DNA from: Betaproteobacteria bacterium
GTDB lineage: Bacteria > Pseudomonadota > Gammaproteobacteria > Burkholderiales > Casimicrobiaceae
NCBI GenBank assembly: GCA_016716425.1
Contig: JADJWJ010000009.1
Coordinates: forward strand, 62,001 to 126,000
Reading direction: 5' to 3'
DNA: 64,000 nucleotides
Shown here piece by piece: positions 1 to 8,437 of the stretch (position 1 is the stretch's first letter; each line of letters begins with the position of its first letter). Both the position numbers and the translations under genes were made by a program. Under the pieces are notes generated by a model, which was given only the letters and a program-made list of their open reading frames with translations, was not told where the DNA came from and did no database searches.

Positions 1-43
1 CGCGACCGTTGCCGCGCGCGGGCGCGTTGGCGATACTCGCGCG

Positions 44-679
44 ATGAGCCGCCGTTACGCCCGGATCGTCATCTCCGCCGTGCTGCTCGCCGCCGCGCTG
101 CTCGCCGCCACCGGCTGCGGCGGCCGGCCGAAGGTCGCGGCACTGCCGCCCGGCGCCACTGTCGTCGCGCTCGGCGACAGCCTGACGTACGGCACCGGTG
201 CCACGCCGGACACGAGCTACCCGGCGTTCCTCGCTGCCGCGACGCGCTGGAGCGTGATCAACGCGGGCGTCCCGGGCGACACCGCCGAGCAGGGCTGCGC
301 GCGGCTGGAGCCGCTGCTCATCGAGCACCAGCCCGCGCTCGTGCTGGTGTTCCTCGGGGGCAACGACATCCTCCGCCTGCGGGCACCCCGACTGCTGCGC
401 GACGGCCTCGCCGCGTGCGTGCGCGCGGCCACGGCCGCCGGCACGCCGCTGGTACTGCTCGCAGTGCCGACGTTCGGCGTGACCGGCATCAGGGACGCGT
501 CCATCGTCGAGGACTTCGCCGGGGAAGCGAGGGTGCCGTGGCTGACGCCCGGCCTCGGCCAGCTGCTGCGCGACGACGGCATGCGCTCCGACGCGATCCA
601 CCTCAACGCCGATGGTTACCGCGCACTGGCCGCCAACGTCGTCACGGAGCTGCGGCGGATGGGCTACGTCGCGCGGTGA
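44..679 (+). CDS. GDSL/SGNH-family esterase lipoprotein (TesA-like)
   Basis: A small lipid-anchored SGNH hydrolase of 211 residues, expected to cleave thioesters or aryl/acyl esters at the cell envelope. The N-terminus is a hydrophobic signal ending in a lipobox-like ATGC, putting the lipid-modified cysteine near residue 25. The block I serine lies in GDSLTYG (Ser46). The block III Asn is in FLGGND, and the catalytic Asp and His are in SDAIH (Asp183, His186). All four SGNH blocks are intact and the length is normal for TesA-like enzymes. It converges with the lytic transglycosylase gene, leaving only 12 bases between the two stop codons. The true substrate cannot be read from sequence. The lipobox is not ideal (Ala at -3), so a free periplasmic form remains possible. 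Confidence 0.88.
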   Translation: MSRRYARIVISAVLLAAALLAATGCGGRPKVAALPPGATVVALGDSLTYGTGATPDTSYPAFLAAATRWSVINAGVPGDTAEQGCARLEPLLIEHQPALVLVFLGGNDILRLRAPRLLRDGLAACVRAATAAGTPLVLLAVPTFGVTGIRDASIVEDFAGEARVPWLTPGLGQLLRDDGMRSDAIHLNADGYRALAANVVTELRRMGYVAR

Positions 680-691
680 TCAACGCGACGA

Positions 692-1420
692 TCAGCGTGC
701 GGCTGCGCGGTGCTTCGGGATCGTGATGCGCGCCGGCTTCGGCGGCGGCGGCGGCGGCCGGTACAGCGCGTGGAACTGCTGGACGAGGCTCACGAACTCG
801 CGGGTCTCCGGGAATGGCGGTACCTGCCGGTCGTACTTCAGCACGTTGTTCTCGCCGGCGTTGTAGGCCGCGAGCGCCAGCGCCACGTCGTCGGCGAACA
901 TTGCCAGCAGGTCGCGCAGGTAGCGGGTGCCGACGTCGACGTTGATCGCGGGATCGAGCAGCTTCTGCGCCACCGTGCGCTTGCCGTCGCCGGTCACGCC
1001 GTAGCGCTCGGCCGTTTCCGGGATGACCTGCATCAGCCCCAGCGCACCCTTCGGCGACACCGCGTCCGGCTCGAACGCGGACTCGGCCGCCACGACGGCC
1101 TTGACCAGCGCCGCGTCCACGCCGTGCCGCCGCGCGTGGCGCGCGATCAGGGGCTCGAAGCGTCCGACATTCGGGTGGTCGACGACGCGCTGGTAGATGG
1201 CCGACTGCGCGAACGCCGCGTCCACCGCCGGCGGCGGCGGTGCGACGTCGGCGCTGGAGCGTCCCTTGAAGAAGAGCTGGTAGCGGTCGTCGAGTTTCTC
1301 GGTGGCGACGTGCGGCCGCCCCTGCTCGTCGATGTAGCCCCAGATGTCGGCGGACGCGGGCGACGCGAGCAGCGCGAGCAACAGCACGGCACGCGGCGAC
1401 GAGCGGCGGCGCGAGTGCAC
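692..1420 (-). CDS. lytic transglycosylase (SLT domain), periplasmic
   Basis: A peptidoglycan lytic transglycosylase of 242 residues that cleaves the MurNAc-GlcNAc bond with formation of the 1,6-anhydro end. A signal peptide (ALLASPASA) is followed by a short domain opening with DIWGYIDEQG, then the goose-lysozyme-like SLT fold. The catalytic Glu is in AAESAFEP, followed by GLMQV and the AAYNAGE motif typical of family 1 transglycosylases. The C-terminus is proline-rich. The reading frame is open further upstream, but those residues look out of frame. I chose the GTG at 1420 because it directly precedes the signal peptide, though no strong ribosome site is visible there. The upstream gap holds an inverted repeat. 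Confidence 0.85.
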   Translation of the reverse strand: MHSRRRSSPRAVLLLALLASPASADIWGYIDEQGRPHVATEKLDDRYQLFFKGRSSADVAPPPPAVDAAFAQSAIYQRVVDHPNVGRFEPLIARHARRHGVDAALVKAVVAAESAFEPDAVSPKGALGLMQVIPETAERYGVTGDGKRTVAQKLLDPAINVDVGTRYLRDLLAMFADDVALALAAYNAGENNVLKYDRQVPPFPETREFVSLVQQFHALYRPPPPPPKPARITIPKHRAAAR

Positions 1421-1489
1421 ATGCGACGAACCAACGGCGCTGGCGAAGCGGGCCGGCACCGACCAACGCCGGCCGCTGCGCCATCTCTG

Positions 1490-1560
1490 GTGCCATCCCG
1501 AGCGAGCGGTTCGTCCGGACGGACCACACCGCGTGTTCGACGGTTCGCTCGGGATGACCA
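1490..1560. repeat. imperfect inverted repeat, intergenic
   Basis: Two 12-base arms, CATCCCGAGCGA (1494-1505) and TCGCTCGGGATG (1545-1556), flank about 39 bases that themselves contain GTCCGGAC. The element fills the gap between the transglycosylase start and the FAA-hydrolase stop. Arms of this kind resemble widespread extragenic repeats of proteobacteria. I cannot tell from one copy whether it has a regulatory role. Confidence 0.6.
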
Positions 1561-1563
1561 AGG

Positions 1564-2271
1564 TCAGACGAGCCTGATCGACAGGTTCGGCAGTCCATCG
1601 ATGTGGCACTCGATGACGTCGCCGCGGACCACCGGCCCGACGTTCTCCGGCGTACCCGAGAAGATGATGTCGCCGGGCATGAGTTCGAACGCCTGCGAGA
1701 GCCGGCCGATCTGCTCGGCGACGCTCCAGATCATCTGGCTCAGGTTGGAACTCTGCTTGACCACATGGTTGACCTTGAGCCAGATCGCGCCCTCCCCCAT
1801 CGGCGCCGCCGCGAGCGCCGGGTGCAGCGGGCCGATCGGCGCGGAGTGATCGAAGCTCTTGCCGATCTCCCACGGCTTCTTCTGGTCGCCGCTGGCGCGC
1901 TGCAGGTCGCGCCGCGTCATGTCGAGGCCGACCGCGTACGCGTACACGCACTCGAGCGCGCGCTCCGGCGGAATGTCGCGACCGCCCTTGCCGAGTGCGG
2001 CCACCAGCTCGACCTCGTAGTGGTAGTTGCTGGTCAGCGTCGGATACGGGTGGTCGGCGACCGTGCCGGGTGCGACGTTCTGGATCGCATCCGCCGGCTT
2101 CTGGAAGAAGAACGGCGGCTCGCGCGTCGGGTCGGCGCCCATTTCCCGCGCGTGCGCCGCGTAGTTGCGGCCGATGCAGTAGATGCGACGCACCGGAAAC
2201 ACATCCGTGGTGCCGGCGATCGCAATGACCGGCTGCGCAACGTTCACCACCATGCGGGGCACGGCGGCCAT
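1564..2271 (-). CDS. fumarylacetoacetate hydrolase family protein
   Basis: A 235-residue single-domain FAH-fold enzyme. The family includes ureidoglycolate lyase, 2-hydroxyhepta-dienedioate isomerase and acylpyruvases, which hydrolyse or isomerise oxo-acids with Mg2+ or Mn2+. The start of the fold is seen in YCIGRNYAAHAREMG. The metal-binding acidic motif is HYEVELVAALG, and PGDIIFSGTPENVGP is the classic C-terminal signature. The chain ends in SIRLV, as is usual. It lies just downstream of the amine oxidase gene on the same strand with a 1-base gap, so the two are probably cotranscribed. Substrate is unknown; acylpyruvase activity is the best guess from overall similarity to the YcgM group. 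Confidence 0.88.
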   Translation of the reverse strand: MAAVPRMVVNVAQPVIAIAGTTDVFPVRRIYCIGRNYAAHAREMGADPTREPPFFFQKPADAIQNVAPGTVADHPYPTLTSNYHYEVELVAALGKGGRDIPPERALECVYAYAVGLDMTRRDLQRASGDQKKPWEIGKSFDHSAPIGPLHPALAAAPMGEGAIWLKVNHVVKQSSNLSQMIWSVAEQIGRLSQAFELMPGDIIFSGTPENVGPVVRGDVIECHIDGLPNLSIRLV

Positions 2272-2272
2272 G

Positions 2273-3907
2273 CTACTTGACCAGCGCGAGCAGTTCGTTG
2301 GCCGCCCGGATCCCGCTGTTGGCCCCGCCTTCCATGAACCCCTGCCACTCGTAGAACGAGTCGGTCGTCTCGCCGGCGAAGAACAGGTTGTCCACGGGCG
2401 GGGCCTCGTTGCCGAGGATCGACGTGAAGTAGCCCGGCTGATTGGCCGTGTACGCGCCCTGCGCCAGCGGGTCGGACGGCCAGTGCTGCAGGTGCGCGAC
2501 GTACTGCCCGCGCGCGTCCCGGCGAGCGTTCGCGAGCGCTCCCGGCAGCGCCCGGTCCAGTCCCGTCAGGAAGCGCTTCGCCTCGTCCTGCACCTTGGAC
2601 GCCTTAAGGCCGGCCGCGCGGTCGCCGCCCGAGTAGTCGAGCAGCACGGCACGGGTCGCCGTCGCGAGCGACGGATTGGGCTCCCACACGAGCTGCACGT
2701 CGGGCAGGTCCGCCCACACCTCGCCGTTGCTGCCGTGGGCGCCCCAGAAGCGGGCGTTCATCGCCACGTGCATCTTGGCGTTGTCGCCGTAGATCACGTG
2801 GTCGATCGCGTGACGCTTGCCTGGCGGCAACCCGACGGACGCGTCGACGGCAACGTCGCGCAACAGGTGAAACGGCAGTGCGAGCACGACCGCGTCGTGC
2901 GTCGCCGTCGCCGTGCGCCCGCCCCGGTCGAGCGTCAGCGTCAACCGGCCGTCGCTGCGCTTGCGCACGGCGAGCAGCCGCTGGCCGAACGCGACCGGGC
3001 GCGCGAGCCGCGCGGCGATCGCCTCCGGGATCTGCTGGTTGCCGCCGACGCAGTGGTAGCGTTCGTCGCTGAACACGCCGAACGGCTGGAACCGCGAGCG
3101 CCGGTCGATGTGCATGAAGAACAGCAGCGACAACGCGCTCTGCAGGCCGATCTCGACGCCGTACTCGGTGGTGAACGCGACGTCGAGCGCCGCCACGATG
3201 AGCGGATCGGCGCCGCGCGCCGCGAGGTAGTCGGCAAGGCTCGTCGCGTCGATCGCGCGATCGAACGCCGTGTGGCTGTACGCGTCGACGTAGTTCGACA
3301 GTTGCGCCAGGTCCGGGCGCAGCCGGCCGACCAGTTCGCGCCAGGCGTCGACGACGTCGGCCTCGGGGACCAGCGACCCGCCGAGATGGAAGCGGCTCTC
3401 GCCCGGCAGCCACTCCTTCGCCATCTCTTCCAGCGCGAGGCCGAACTCCTTCGCGTACGCCTTCATCGTCAGGTGCGTGGTGTCGATCAGTTCGCCGCCG
3501 CGCTCCAGCACCTGCCCGGGGAACGGGACCGGCGCCGGGAACGCGCCGCCCATCGACCAGATGCGCCCGCCGACGCGCTCGCCCGCCTCGTACACGGTCG
3601 CGTGGATGCCGCGCGCGCGCAGCGTGTCGGCGCAGGCGAGCCCGGCGATGCCGGCGCCGACGATCGCCACGTCGACCGCCGGCGGCTTCGGCGCCGCGAG
3701 CGCGCCTCCGAACGGCGTCGCCGACCACGCGCCGGCGAGCAGCGCCGCCTGTCCCGCCCGCGCGAGGAATGCGCGCCGAGGCACCGCGCGCGGCCGCGGG
3801 CCGGCGAGCTGGGCGAGCCCGTCGCGCGTAGACAAGCCTCGTGCGTCGCAATAGTGGGCAGCGCGCAGCGCGCGCAGCAGGCGACGAAAAGCGGCGGTAC
3901 GGCCCAT
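2273..3907 (-). CDS. Tat-exported flavin monoamine oxidase family protein
   Basis: An FAD-dependent amine oxidase of 544 residues. After about 45 basic residues there is a twin-arginine signal (RRAFLARAG followed by an Ala-rich hydrophobic stretch), so it probably folds with FAD before export. The dinucleotide-binding fingerprint is VAIVGAGIAGLACA, with the acidic end in VYEAGERVGGR. The C-terminal FAD motif is LFFAGETTDSFYEW followed by GFMEGGANSG. The ATG at 3907 is chosen because GAGGAG sits 7 bases upstream; the frame is open further upstream but without such a site. It reads into the FAA-hydrolase-family gene. The substrate could be an amine, a polyamine or an amino acid. Confidence 0.86.
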   Translation of the reverse strand: MGRTAAFRRLLRALRAAHYCDARGLSTRDGLAQLAGPRPRAVPRRAFLARAGQAALLAGAWSATPFGGALAAPKPPAVDVAIVGAGIAGLACADTLRARGIHATVYEAGERVGGRIWSMGGAFPAPVPFPGQVLERGGELIDTTHLTMKAYAKEFGLALEEMAKEWLPGESRFHLGGSLVPEADVVDAWRELVGRLRPDLAQLSNYVDAYSHTAFDRAIDATSLADYLAARGADPLIVAALDVAFTTEYGVEIGLQSALSLLFFMHIDRRSRFQPFGVFSDERYHCVGGNQQIPEAIAARLARPVAFGQRLLAVRKRSDGRLTLTLDRGGRTATATHDAVVLALPFHLLRDVAVDASVGLPPGKRHAIDHVIYGDNAKMHVAMNARFWGAHGSNGEVWADLPDVQLVWEPNPSLATATRAVLLDYSGGDRAAGLKASKVQDEAKRFLTGLDRALPGALANARRDARGQYVAHLQHWPSDPLAQGAYTANQPGYFTSILGNEAPPVDNLFFAGETTDSFYEWQGFMEGGANSGIRAANELLALVK

Positions 3908-4079
3908 CGGGCATCTCCTCGCGAGACTGTGGCAGCCGCGATGATGCACGCGCCCGGCGCCTGGTTCAACCAGGCGACGCCATGCCTGCGCTCGTCGGCC
4001 CGCGGCGCGGAACGGCCATCGCCTGCGGCTGGCCGGTGGACGCGACTGCCCCGAGGCATGGCGAGCGCGGAGGCACTGC

Positions 4080-4415
4080 ATGCACCGCGAGGACATCGAC
4101 ACGCACTTCGATGCGATCACACGCAGCGGCAATGCGCACGTAACGCCGATCGCGATCTGCTGCTACCGCTGCTGCCCGGGCGCGACGGCGACGACGCGTA
4201 TGCGTGGCGGCCGGTCCACGCCGACCTGCGCGCGCTGGCGACGGCGCGCAGGCGCGCGGCAATCGACACGCTGCCGGCATTTGGCCGGCGCGGACGTCGC
4301 GGCGTTGCGGCTGCCGGGCGACGGGGCGTGGATCGCCCCGTGGCATCCGATTGCGCGTGGACATGTGCTGCCCGGGAACGACCTCGCGGGGCAACCGGGA
4401 GCAAGGCCGCCGTGA
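4080..4415 (+). pseudogene. small unidentified gene, apparently with two compensating frameshifts
   Basis: No recognised family. An ATG at 4080 follows GGAGG at good spacing and opens a coding-like start (MHREDIDTHFDAITRSGNAH). After about 4140 the coding-like signal moves to another frame (RDLLLPLLPGRDGDDAYAW, nearly every third codon position G or C). Near 4280 it returns to the first frame (ADVAALRLPGDGAWIAPWH) and stops at 4413-4415. Joined, the pieces would give a protein of about 110 residues. Either this is a decaying gene or the sequence has two small indels. It is divergent from the amine oxidase gene. Confidence 0.35.
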
Positions 4416-4460
4416 CGGCGTTCGCTTGCATTGGAACGCGCCGTTGCGGCTTGCGAAGAC

Positions 4461-4554
4461 TGGCGGAGACGGAGGGATTCGAACCCTCGATACAGGTTTT
4501 AGCCCGTATGCTCCCTTAGCAGGGGAGTGCCTTCGACCACTCGGCCACGTCTCC
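4461..4554 (-). tRNA. tRNA-Ser (anticodon GCU)
   Basis: The complement folds as a class II tRNA. The 7-bp acceptor stem GGAGACG pairs with CGTCTCC, followed by discriminator G and an encoded CCA. The T-arm contains GGTTCGAATCC. The anticodon stem-loop is CTCCCCTGCTAAGGGGAG with anticodon GCT, so it reads AGC/AGU serine codons. A long variable arm accounts for the 94-base length. It lies just downstream of lysC on the same strand but carries its own promoter-like sequence. Confidence 0.95.
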
Positions 4555-4567
4555 GGAAGAGCGTCGG

Positions 4568-4596
4568 ATTATACGGGCAAGCACGGGAACCGTCCA
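4568..4596 (-). promoter_or_regulatory. promoter for tRNA-Ser
   Basis: On the minus strand a perfect TATAAT (4568-4573) is preceded at 17 bases by TGGACG (4591-4596, 4 of 6 matches to the sigma70 -35). Transcription would start near 4561, about 7 bases before the mature tRNA 5' end. A consensus -10 is unusual in DNA this GC-rich, which strengthens the call. Confidence 0.65.
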
Positions 4597-4631
4597 CCGA
4601 CGGCACCCGAATGCCACGAAAAAACAGTGGC

Positions 4632-5872
4632 TTAGACCGGTTCCTTGTCGAGCTCGAATGCCCGGTGCAGCACGCGCACCGCGAGCTCCAGATACTTTTC
4701 GTCGATGACGACGGACACCTTGATCTCGGAGGTCGAGATCATCTGCATGTTGATGCCCTCGTCGGCCAGCGTCTTGAACAGCTTCGACGCGATCCCGACG
4801 TGCGAGCGCATGCCGATGCCCACGACCGACACCTTGCAGATCCTGTTGTCGCCGATGATCTCGCGCGCCGCGAACGTCTTGCCGCGCTCCTCGGCCAGCA
4901 CCGCCAGCGCCTTCGCGTACTCGGTGCGGTTGACCGTGAACGAGAAGTCGGTGTGGCCGGACGCGCCGATGTTCTGCACGATCATGTCGACGTCGATGTT
5001 GGCGGCGGCGATGGGCCCCAGGATCGCGTAGGCGATGCCGGGCTTGTCGGGCACGCCCATCACCGAGATCTTGGCCTCGTCGCGGTTGAACGCGATGCCG
5101 GAGATGATCGCCTGTTCCATGGTGTCCTCTTCCTCGAACGTGATGAGCGTGCCGGGCGCCGACGATTCCGGATCGTCGAGCGACGACAGCACGCGCAGCT
5201 TGACCTTGTACTTGCCGGCGAACTCCACCGAGCGGATCTGCAGCACCTTGGAGCCGAGGCTCGCCATCTCCAGCATTTCCTCGAAGGTGACGGTGTGCAG
5301 CCGCCGCGCCTCGGGCACGATGCGCGGGTCGGTCGTGTAGACACCGTCGACGTCGGTGTAGATCTGGCACTCGTCGGCCTTCAGCGCCGCGGCGAGCGCC
5401 ACCCCCGACGTGTCCGAACCGCCGCGGCCGAGCGTGGTGATGTTGCCGTCGGCGTCGACCCCTGGAAGCCCGCGACGATGACGATCGTGCCCTCGTCGAG
5501 GTCGCGGCGCATCGCCGCCTCGTCGATGTCGAGGATGCGCGCCTTGGTGTACGCGTCGTCGGTCAGGATGCGCACCTGCCCGCCGGTGTAGCTCTTCGCC
5601 TTGAGGCCCATCTCCATCAGCGCGATCGCGAGCAGGCCAATCGTGACCTGCTCGCCGGTCGCGGCGACCACGTCGAGTTCGCGCGGGTCGGGGTTGGACG
5701 AGAGGTCCTTCGCGAGCGCCAGCAGCCGGTTGGTCTCGCCGGCCATCGCCGACACCACGACGACCAGCCGGTGGCCCTGCCGGTGGAAGTGCGCGACGCG
5801 GCGCGCGACGTTGCGGATCCGCTCGGTCGAGCCGACCGACGTGCCGCCGTACTTCTGGACGATGAGTGCCAT
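4632..5872 (-). CDS. lysC: aspartate kinase LysC, with a one-base frameshift in this sequence
   Basis: Phosphorylates aspartate, the first step towards lysine, threonine and methionine. The N-terminal kinase part opens with KYGGTSVGS and contains ATGEQVTIGL. After the break come GRGGSDTSGVALA and the PRI motif of the kinase domain, then two ACT domains (for example SVMGVPDKPGIA and SVVGIGMRSHVG) that bind effector amino acids. The intact protein would be about 413 residues, normal for a lysine/threonine-sensitive monofunctional enzyme. The frame breaks at the CCCC run 5459-5462: family proteins read GFQGVDADGN, but this sequence lacks one base and reads GFQGSTPTA. No second lysC is seen in the window, so an error is more likely than a true null. 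The gene lies 42 bases after fabF. Confidence 0.9.
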
Positions 5873-5914
5873 GGGTGGTGCGAACCGGAAGCTGTCGAAA
5901 CGGGGGCGGCGCCG

Positions 5915-7153
5915 TCAGACGGCGCGAAACGCGAGCGTCGCGTTGGTGCCCCCGAACCCGAACGAATTGGACAACGCCGCGCGGATCGTCATCCTGCGCG
6001 CGGTCAACGGTACGAAATCGAGGTCGCACTGCGGGTCGATGTCGTGCAGATTGGCGGTCGGCGGCGCCACCTGGTCGCGGATCGCGAGCACGGTGAACAC
6101 GGCCTCGACGCCGCCGGCGGCGCCCAGCAGGTGTCCGGTCATCGACTTGGTCGACGACACGGCGAGCCTGCCCGCGTGCTCGCCGAACGCGCGCTTCACG
6201 CCGACGCACTCCGCCACGTCGCCCAACGGCGTCGACGTGCCGTGCGCGTTGATGTAGTCGATGTCCGCGGGCGTCAGACCGCCGTTCTTCAGTGCATTGA
6301 GCATGCTGCGCCGCCCGCCGTCGCCGTCTTCCGGCGGCGCCGTGATGTGGTGCGCGTCGGCGCTCATGCCGTAGCCGGCGAGCTCGCAGTAGATGCGCGC
6401 GCCGCGCGCCTGCGCGTGCGCCATCTCCTCCAGCACCAGCACGCCGGCGCCCTCGCCCAGCACGAAGCCGTCGCGGCCGCGGTCCCACGGCCGGCTCGCG
6501 GTGGCCGGGTCGTCGTTGCGCGTCGACAGCGCGCGCGACGCGCAGAAGCCGCCGATGCCGAGCGGCGAGACCGTGGACTCCGAGCCGCCGGCAACCATCA
6601 CGTCGGCGTCGCCGTACTCGATGAGCCGCGCCGCCTCGCCGATGCTGTGGTTGGCGGTCGAGCACGCGCTGACGGTGCCGAGGTTCGGCCCCTTGTAACC
6701 GTAGTGGATCGATGCCAACCCGGAGATCATGTTGATGATCGAGCCCGGCACGAAGAAGGGCGAGATCTTGCGCAGGCCGCCCTGCACGTAGTGCGTGTGC
6801 GTCTCCTCGATCATCGGCAGGCCGCCGATCCCCGAGCCGATGCACACGCCGACACGCTCCTTGTCGCCGCCGTAGTCCTCGAGCCCCGCGTCGCGGACGG
6901 CCTCCATCGTCGCGACGAGGCCGTAGTGGATGAACGTGTCGTACCGCCGCGCCTCCTTGCCGGACAGGTACTTCGCGACGTCGAAGCCCTTCACCTCGCC
7001 GGCGATCTGCGACGGGAACCCCGATGCGTCGAAGCGGGTGATGCGACCGATGCCCGACCGCGCCGCAAGAACGTTCGTCCAGCACTCGGCGACGCCGATG
7101 CCGACGGGCGCGATGATGCCGAGACCGGTGACGGCGACGCGGCGGCGGGACAT
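5915..7153 (-). CDS. fabF: beta-ketoacyl-ACP synthase II (FabF)
   Basis: Condensing enzyme of type II fatty acid synthesis that extends acyl-ACP with malonyl-ACP in the cytoplasm. At 412 residues it has the usual length. The nucleophilic Cys164 is in VSACSTANHS, the first catalytic His in NAHGTSTPLGD, the conserved Lys in STKSMTGH and the second His in GHLLGAAGG. The C-terminal NSFGFGGTNA glycine loop is intact. The ATG at 7153 gives the canonical start MSRRRVAVTGLG. It is the last fab gene of the leftward block, after acpP across a 173-base gap, and is followed by lysC. Confidence 0.97.
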   Translation of the reverse strand: MSRRRVAVTGLGIIAPVGIGVAECWTNVLAARSGIGRITRFDASGFPSQIAGEVKGFDVAKYLSGKEARRYDTFIHYGLVATMEAVRDAGLEDYGGDKERVGVCIGSGIGGLPMIEETHTHYVQGGLRKISPFFVPGSIINMISGLASIHYGYKGPNLGTVSACSTANHSIGEAARLIEYGDADVMVAGGSESTVSPLGIGGFCASRALSTRNDDPATASRPWDRGRDGFVLGEGAGVLVLEEMAHAQARGARIYCELAGYGMSADAHHITAPPEDGDGGRRSMLNALKNGGLTPADIDYINAHGTSTPLGDVAECVGVKRAFGEHAGRLAVSSTKSMTGHLLGAAGGVEAVFTVLAIRDQVAPPTANLHDIDPQCDLDFVPLTARRMTIRAALSNSFGFGGTNATLAFRAV

Positions 7154-7214
7154 GCGGATGTCGAGGAGATCAGGAAAGGGTAGGGTCGTGTCGCGGCGCC
7201 GGATGCCTGCTCCA

Positions 7215-7290
7215 GTCGTCCCCGCGCAAGCGAAGACCCGGCTGCGTCGATCGAAAGTCACTGGGCTCCCGCATCCGCGGGAGCGGCGAA
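7215..7290. repeat. intergenic repeat with hairpin between acpP and fabF
   Basis: GTCGTCCCCGCGCAAGCGAA at the left and CTCCCGCATCCGCGGGAGCG at the right resemble the widespread proteobacterial extragenic family built on CCCGC...GCGGG arms. The right part is a perfect 8-bp stem, GCTCCCGC (7265-7272) with GCGGGAGC (7277-7284), around ATCC. A hairpin here could stabilise the very abundant acpP transcript or reduce read-through to fabF. That role is inferred from position only. Confidence 0.5.
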
Positions 7291-7326
7291 CCGGCACGGC
7301 GGCGGCCGGCGGCCGCCGGCGGGAGG

Positions 7327-7566
7327 CTACTTCTTGAGGTGCGTGCCGACGTAGTCGATCGCCTGCTGCACCGTCGTGATCTTCTCGGCTTCCTCGTCCG
7401 GGATCTCGGTCTCGAACTCCTCCTCGAGTGCCATCACGAGTTCGACCGTGTCGAGCGAATCGGCGCCCAGGTCGTCGACGAACGACGACTCGTTCTTGAT
7501 CTCCGCTTCGTTCACGCCCAGCTGCTCGGCGACGATCTTCTTGACGCGCTGTTCAACGTTTTCCAT
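7327..7566 (-). CDS. acpP: acyl carrier protein AcpP
   Basis: The 79-residue acidic carrier protein of fatty acid synthesis. Ser37 in GADSLDTVELVMALE is the 4'-phosphopantetheine attachment site, the diagnostic DSL motif. Charge pattern and length are typical. The ATG at 7566 is preceded by GGAGAGCA, a good ribosome site; the frame stays open upstream, but those residues are not part of the family. It lies between fabG (102-base gap upstream) and fabF, as in most proteobacteria. Confidence 0.98.
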   Translation of the reverse strand: MENVEQRVKKIVAEQLGVNEAEIKNESSFVDDLGADSLDTVELVMALEEEFETEIPDEEAEKITTVQQAIDYVGTHLKK

Positions 7567-7668
7567 TGCTCTCCTCCCCAGTGCCGGGGCCTCCGGAATC
7601 AAACCTGTGAATTCTACCAGATCGGCCGTGCCGCCGCCCCCCGCCGCGGACCCGGGGCGGAACGCCGC

Positions 7669-8421
7669 TCAGGCCATGACCATGCCGCCGTTGACGTGGA
7701 GGGTCGTGCCGGTGACGTAGCCGGCGCCGGGACTCGCGAGCCACGCCACCGCGTGCGCGACGTCCTCCGGCGTGCCGGGCCGGCCGAGCGGAATGCGCGA
7801 CAGCATCGCGTCGCGGGCGGCGTCGGGCAGCCCCGTCGTCATGTCGGTGCCGATGAAGCCGGGCGCGACGCAGTTGACGGTGATGTTGCGGCTGCCGACC
7901 TCCTGCGCCAGCGACTTGGTGAAGCCGACCAGCGCCGCCTTCGCCGCCGCGTAGTTCGCCTGGCCCGGGTTGCCGCTGGTGCCCACCACGCTGCCGATCT
8001 GGATGATGCGCCCGGCGCGGGCCTTCATCATGCCGCGCAGCACCGCCTTCGCGAGCCGGTACGCGGGCTTGAGGTTGGTCGCGATCACCGCATCCCACTC
8101 GTCGTCCTTCATGCGCACGACGAGGTTGTCGCGCGTGATGCCGGCATTGTTGACGAGAATGCCCACCGGGCCGAACTTCGCCTCGATCGCGCCGATCACG
8201 GCCTCGCACGCAGCGGCGTCGGTGACGTCGAGCTTCATGCCGGTGCCGGCGTTGCCGGCGGCGGCGAGCAGCGCGGCGATCTTCGCGGCGCCCTCGTCGG
8301 TGGTCGCCGTGCCGATCACCGTCGCGCCGTCGGCGGCAAGGCGCAGCGCGATCGCGAGGCCGATCCCGCGCGTCGCGCCGGTGACCAGCGCCGTCTGCCC
8401 GGCGAGCGTGCCTTGCGTCAT
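7669..8421 (-). CDS. fabG: 3-oxoacyl-ACP reductase FabG
   Basis: NADPH-dependent reductase of the fatty acid elongation cycle, 250 residues, short-chain dehydrogenase fold. The cofactor motif is TGATRGIGLA near the N-terminus and NNAGITRDNL is the structural Asn motif. The catalytic Ser is in GSVVGTSGN and the Tyr/Lys pair in YAAAKAAL. The ATG at 8421 follows GGAGGATC at proper spacing. Only 16 bases separate it from fabD upstream, indicating one transcript. Confidence 0.97.
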   Translation of the reverse strand: MTQGTLAGQTALVTGATRGIGLAIALRLAADGATVIGTATTDEGAAKIAALLAAAGNAGTGMKLDVTDAAACEAVIGAIEAKFGPVGILVNNAGITRDNLVVRMKDDEWDAVIATNLKPAYRLAKAVLRGMMKARAGRIIQIGSVVGTSGNPGQANYAAAKAALVGFTKSLAQEVGSRNITVNCVAPGFIGTDMTTGLPDAARDAMLSRIPLGRPGTPEDVAHAVAWLASPGAGYVTGTTLHVNGGMVMA

Positions 8422-8437
8422 CGTGATCCTCCGCGTC

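Noticed and set aside
4471..4560. Peptide GGIRTLDTGFSPYAPLAGE within open frames across the tRNA
   Set aside because: This is the translated antisense of tRNA-Ser, a common false protein in databases.
4632..7085. Apparent 817-codon open frame on the minus strand joining fabF-antiphase sequence to lysC
   Set aside because: Only its last third is real (post-frameshift lysC); the rest is an out-of-phase reading of fabF typical of high-GC DNA.
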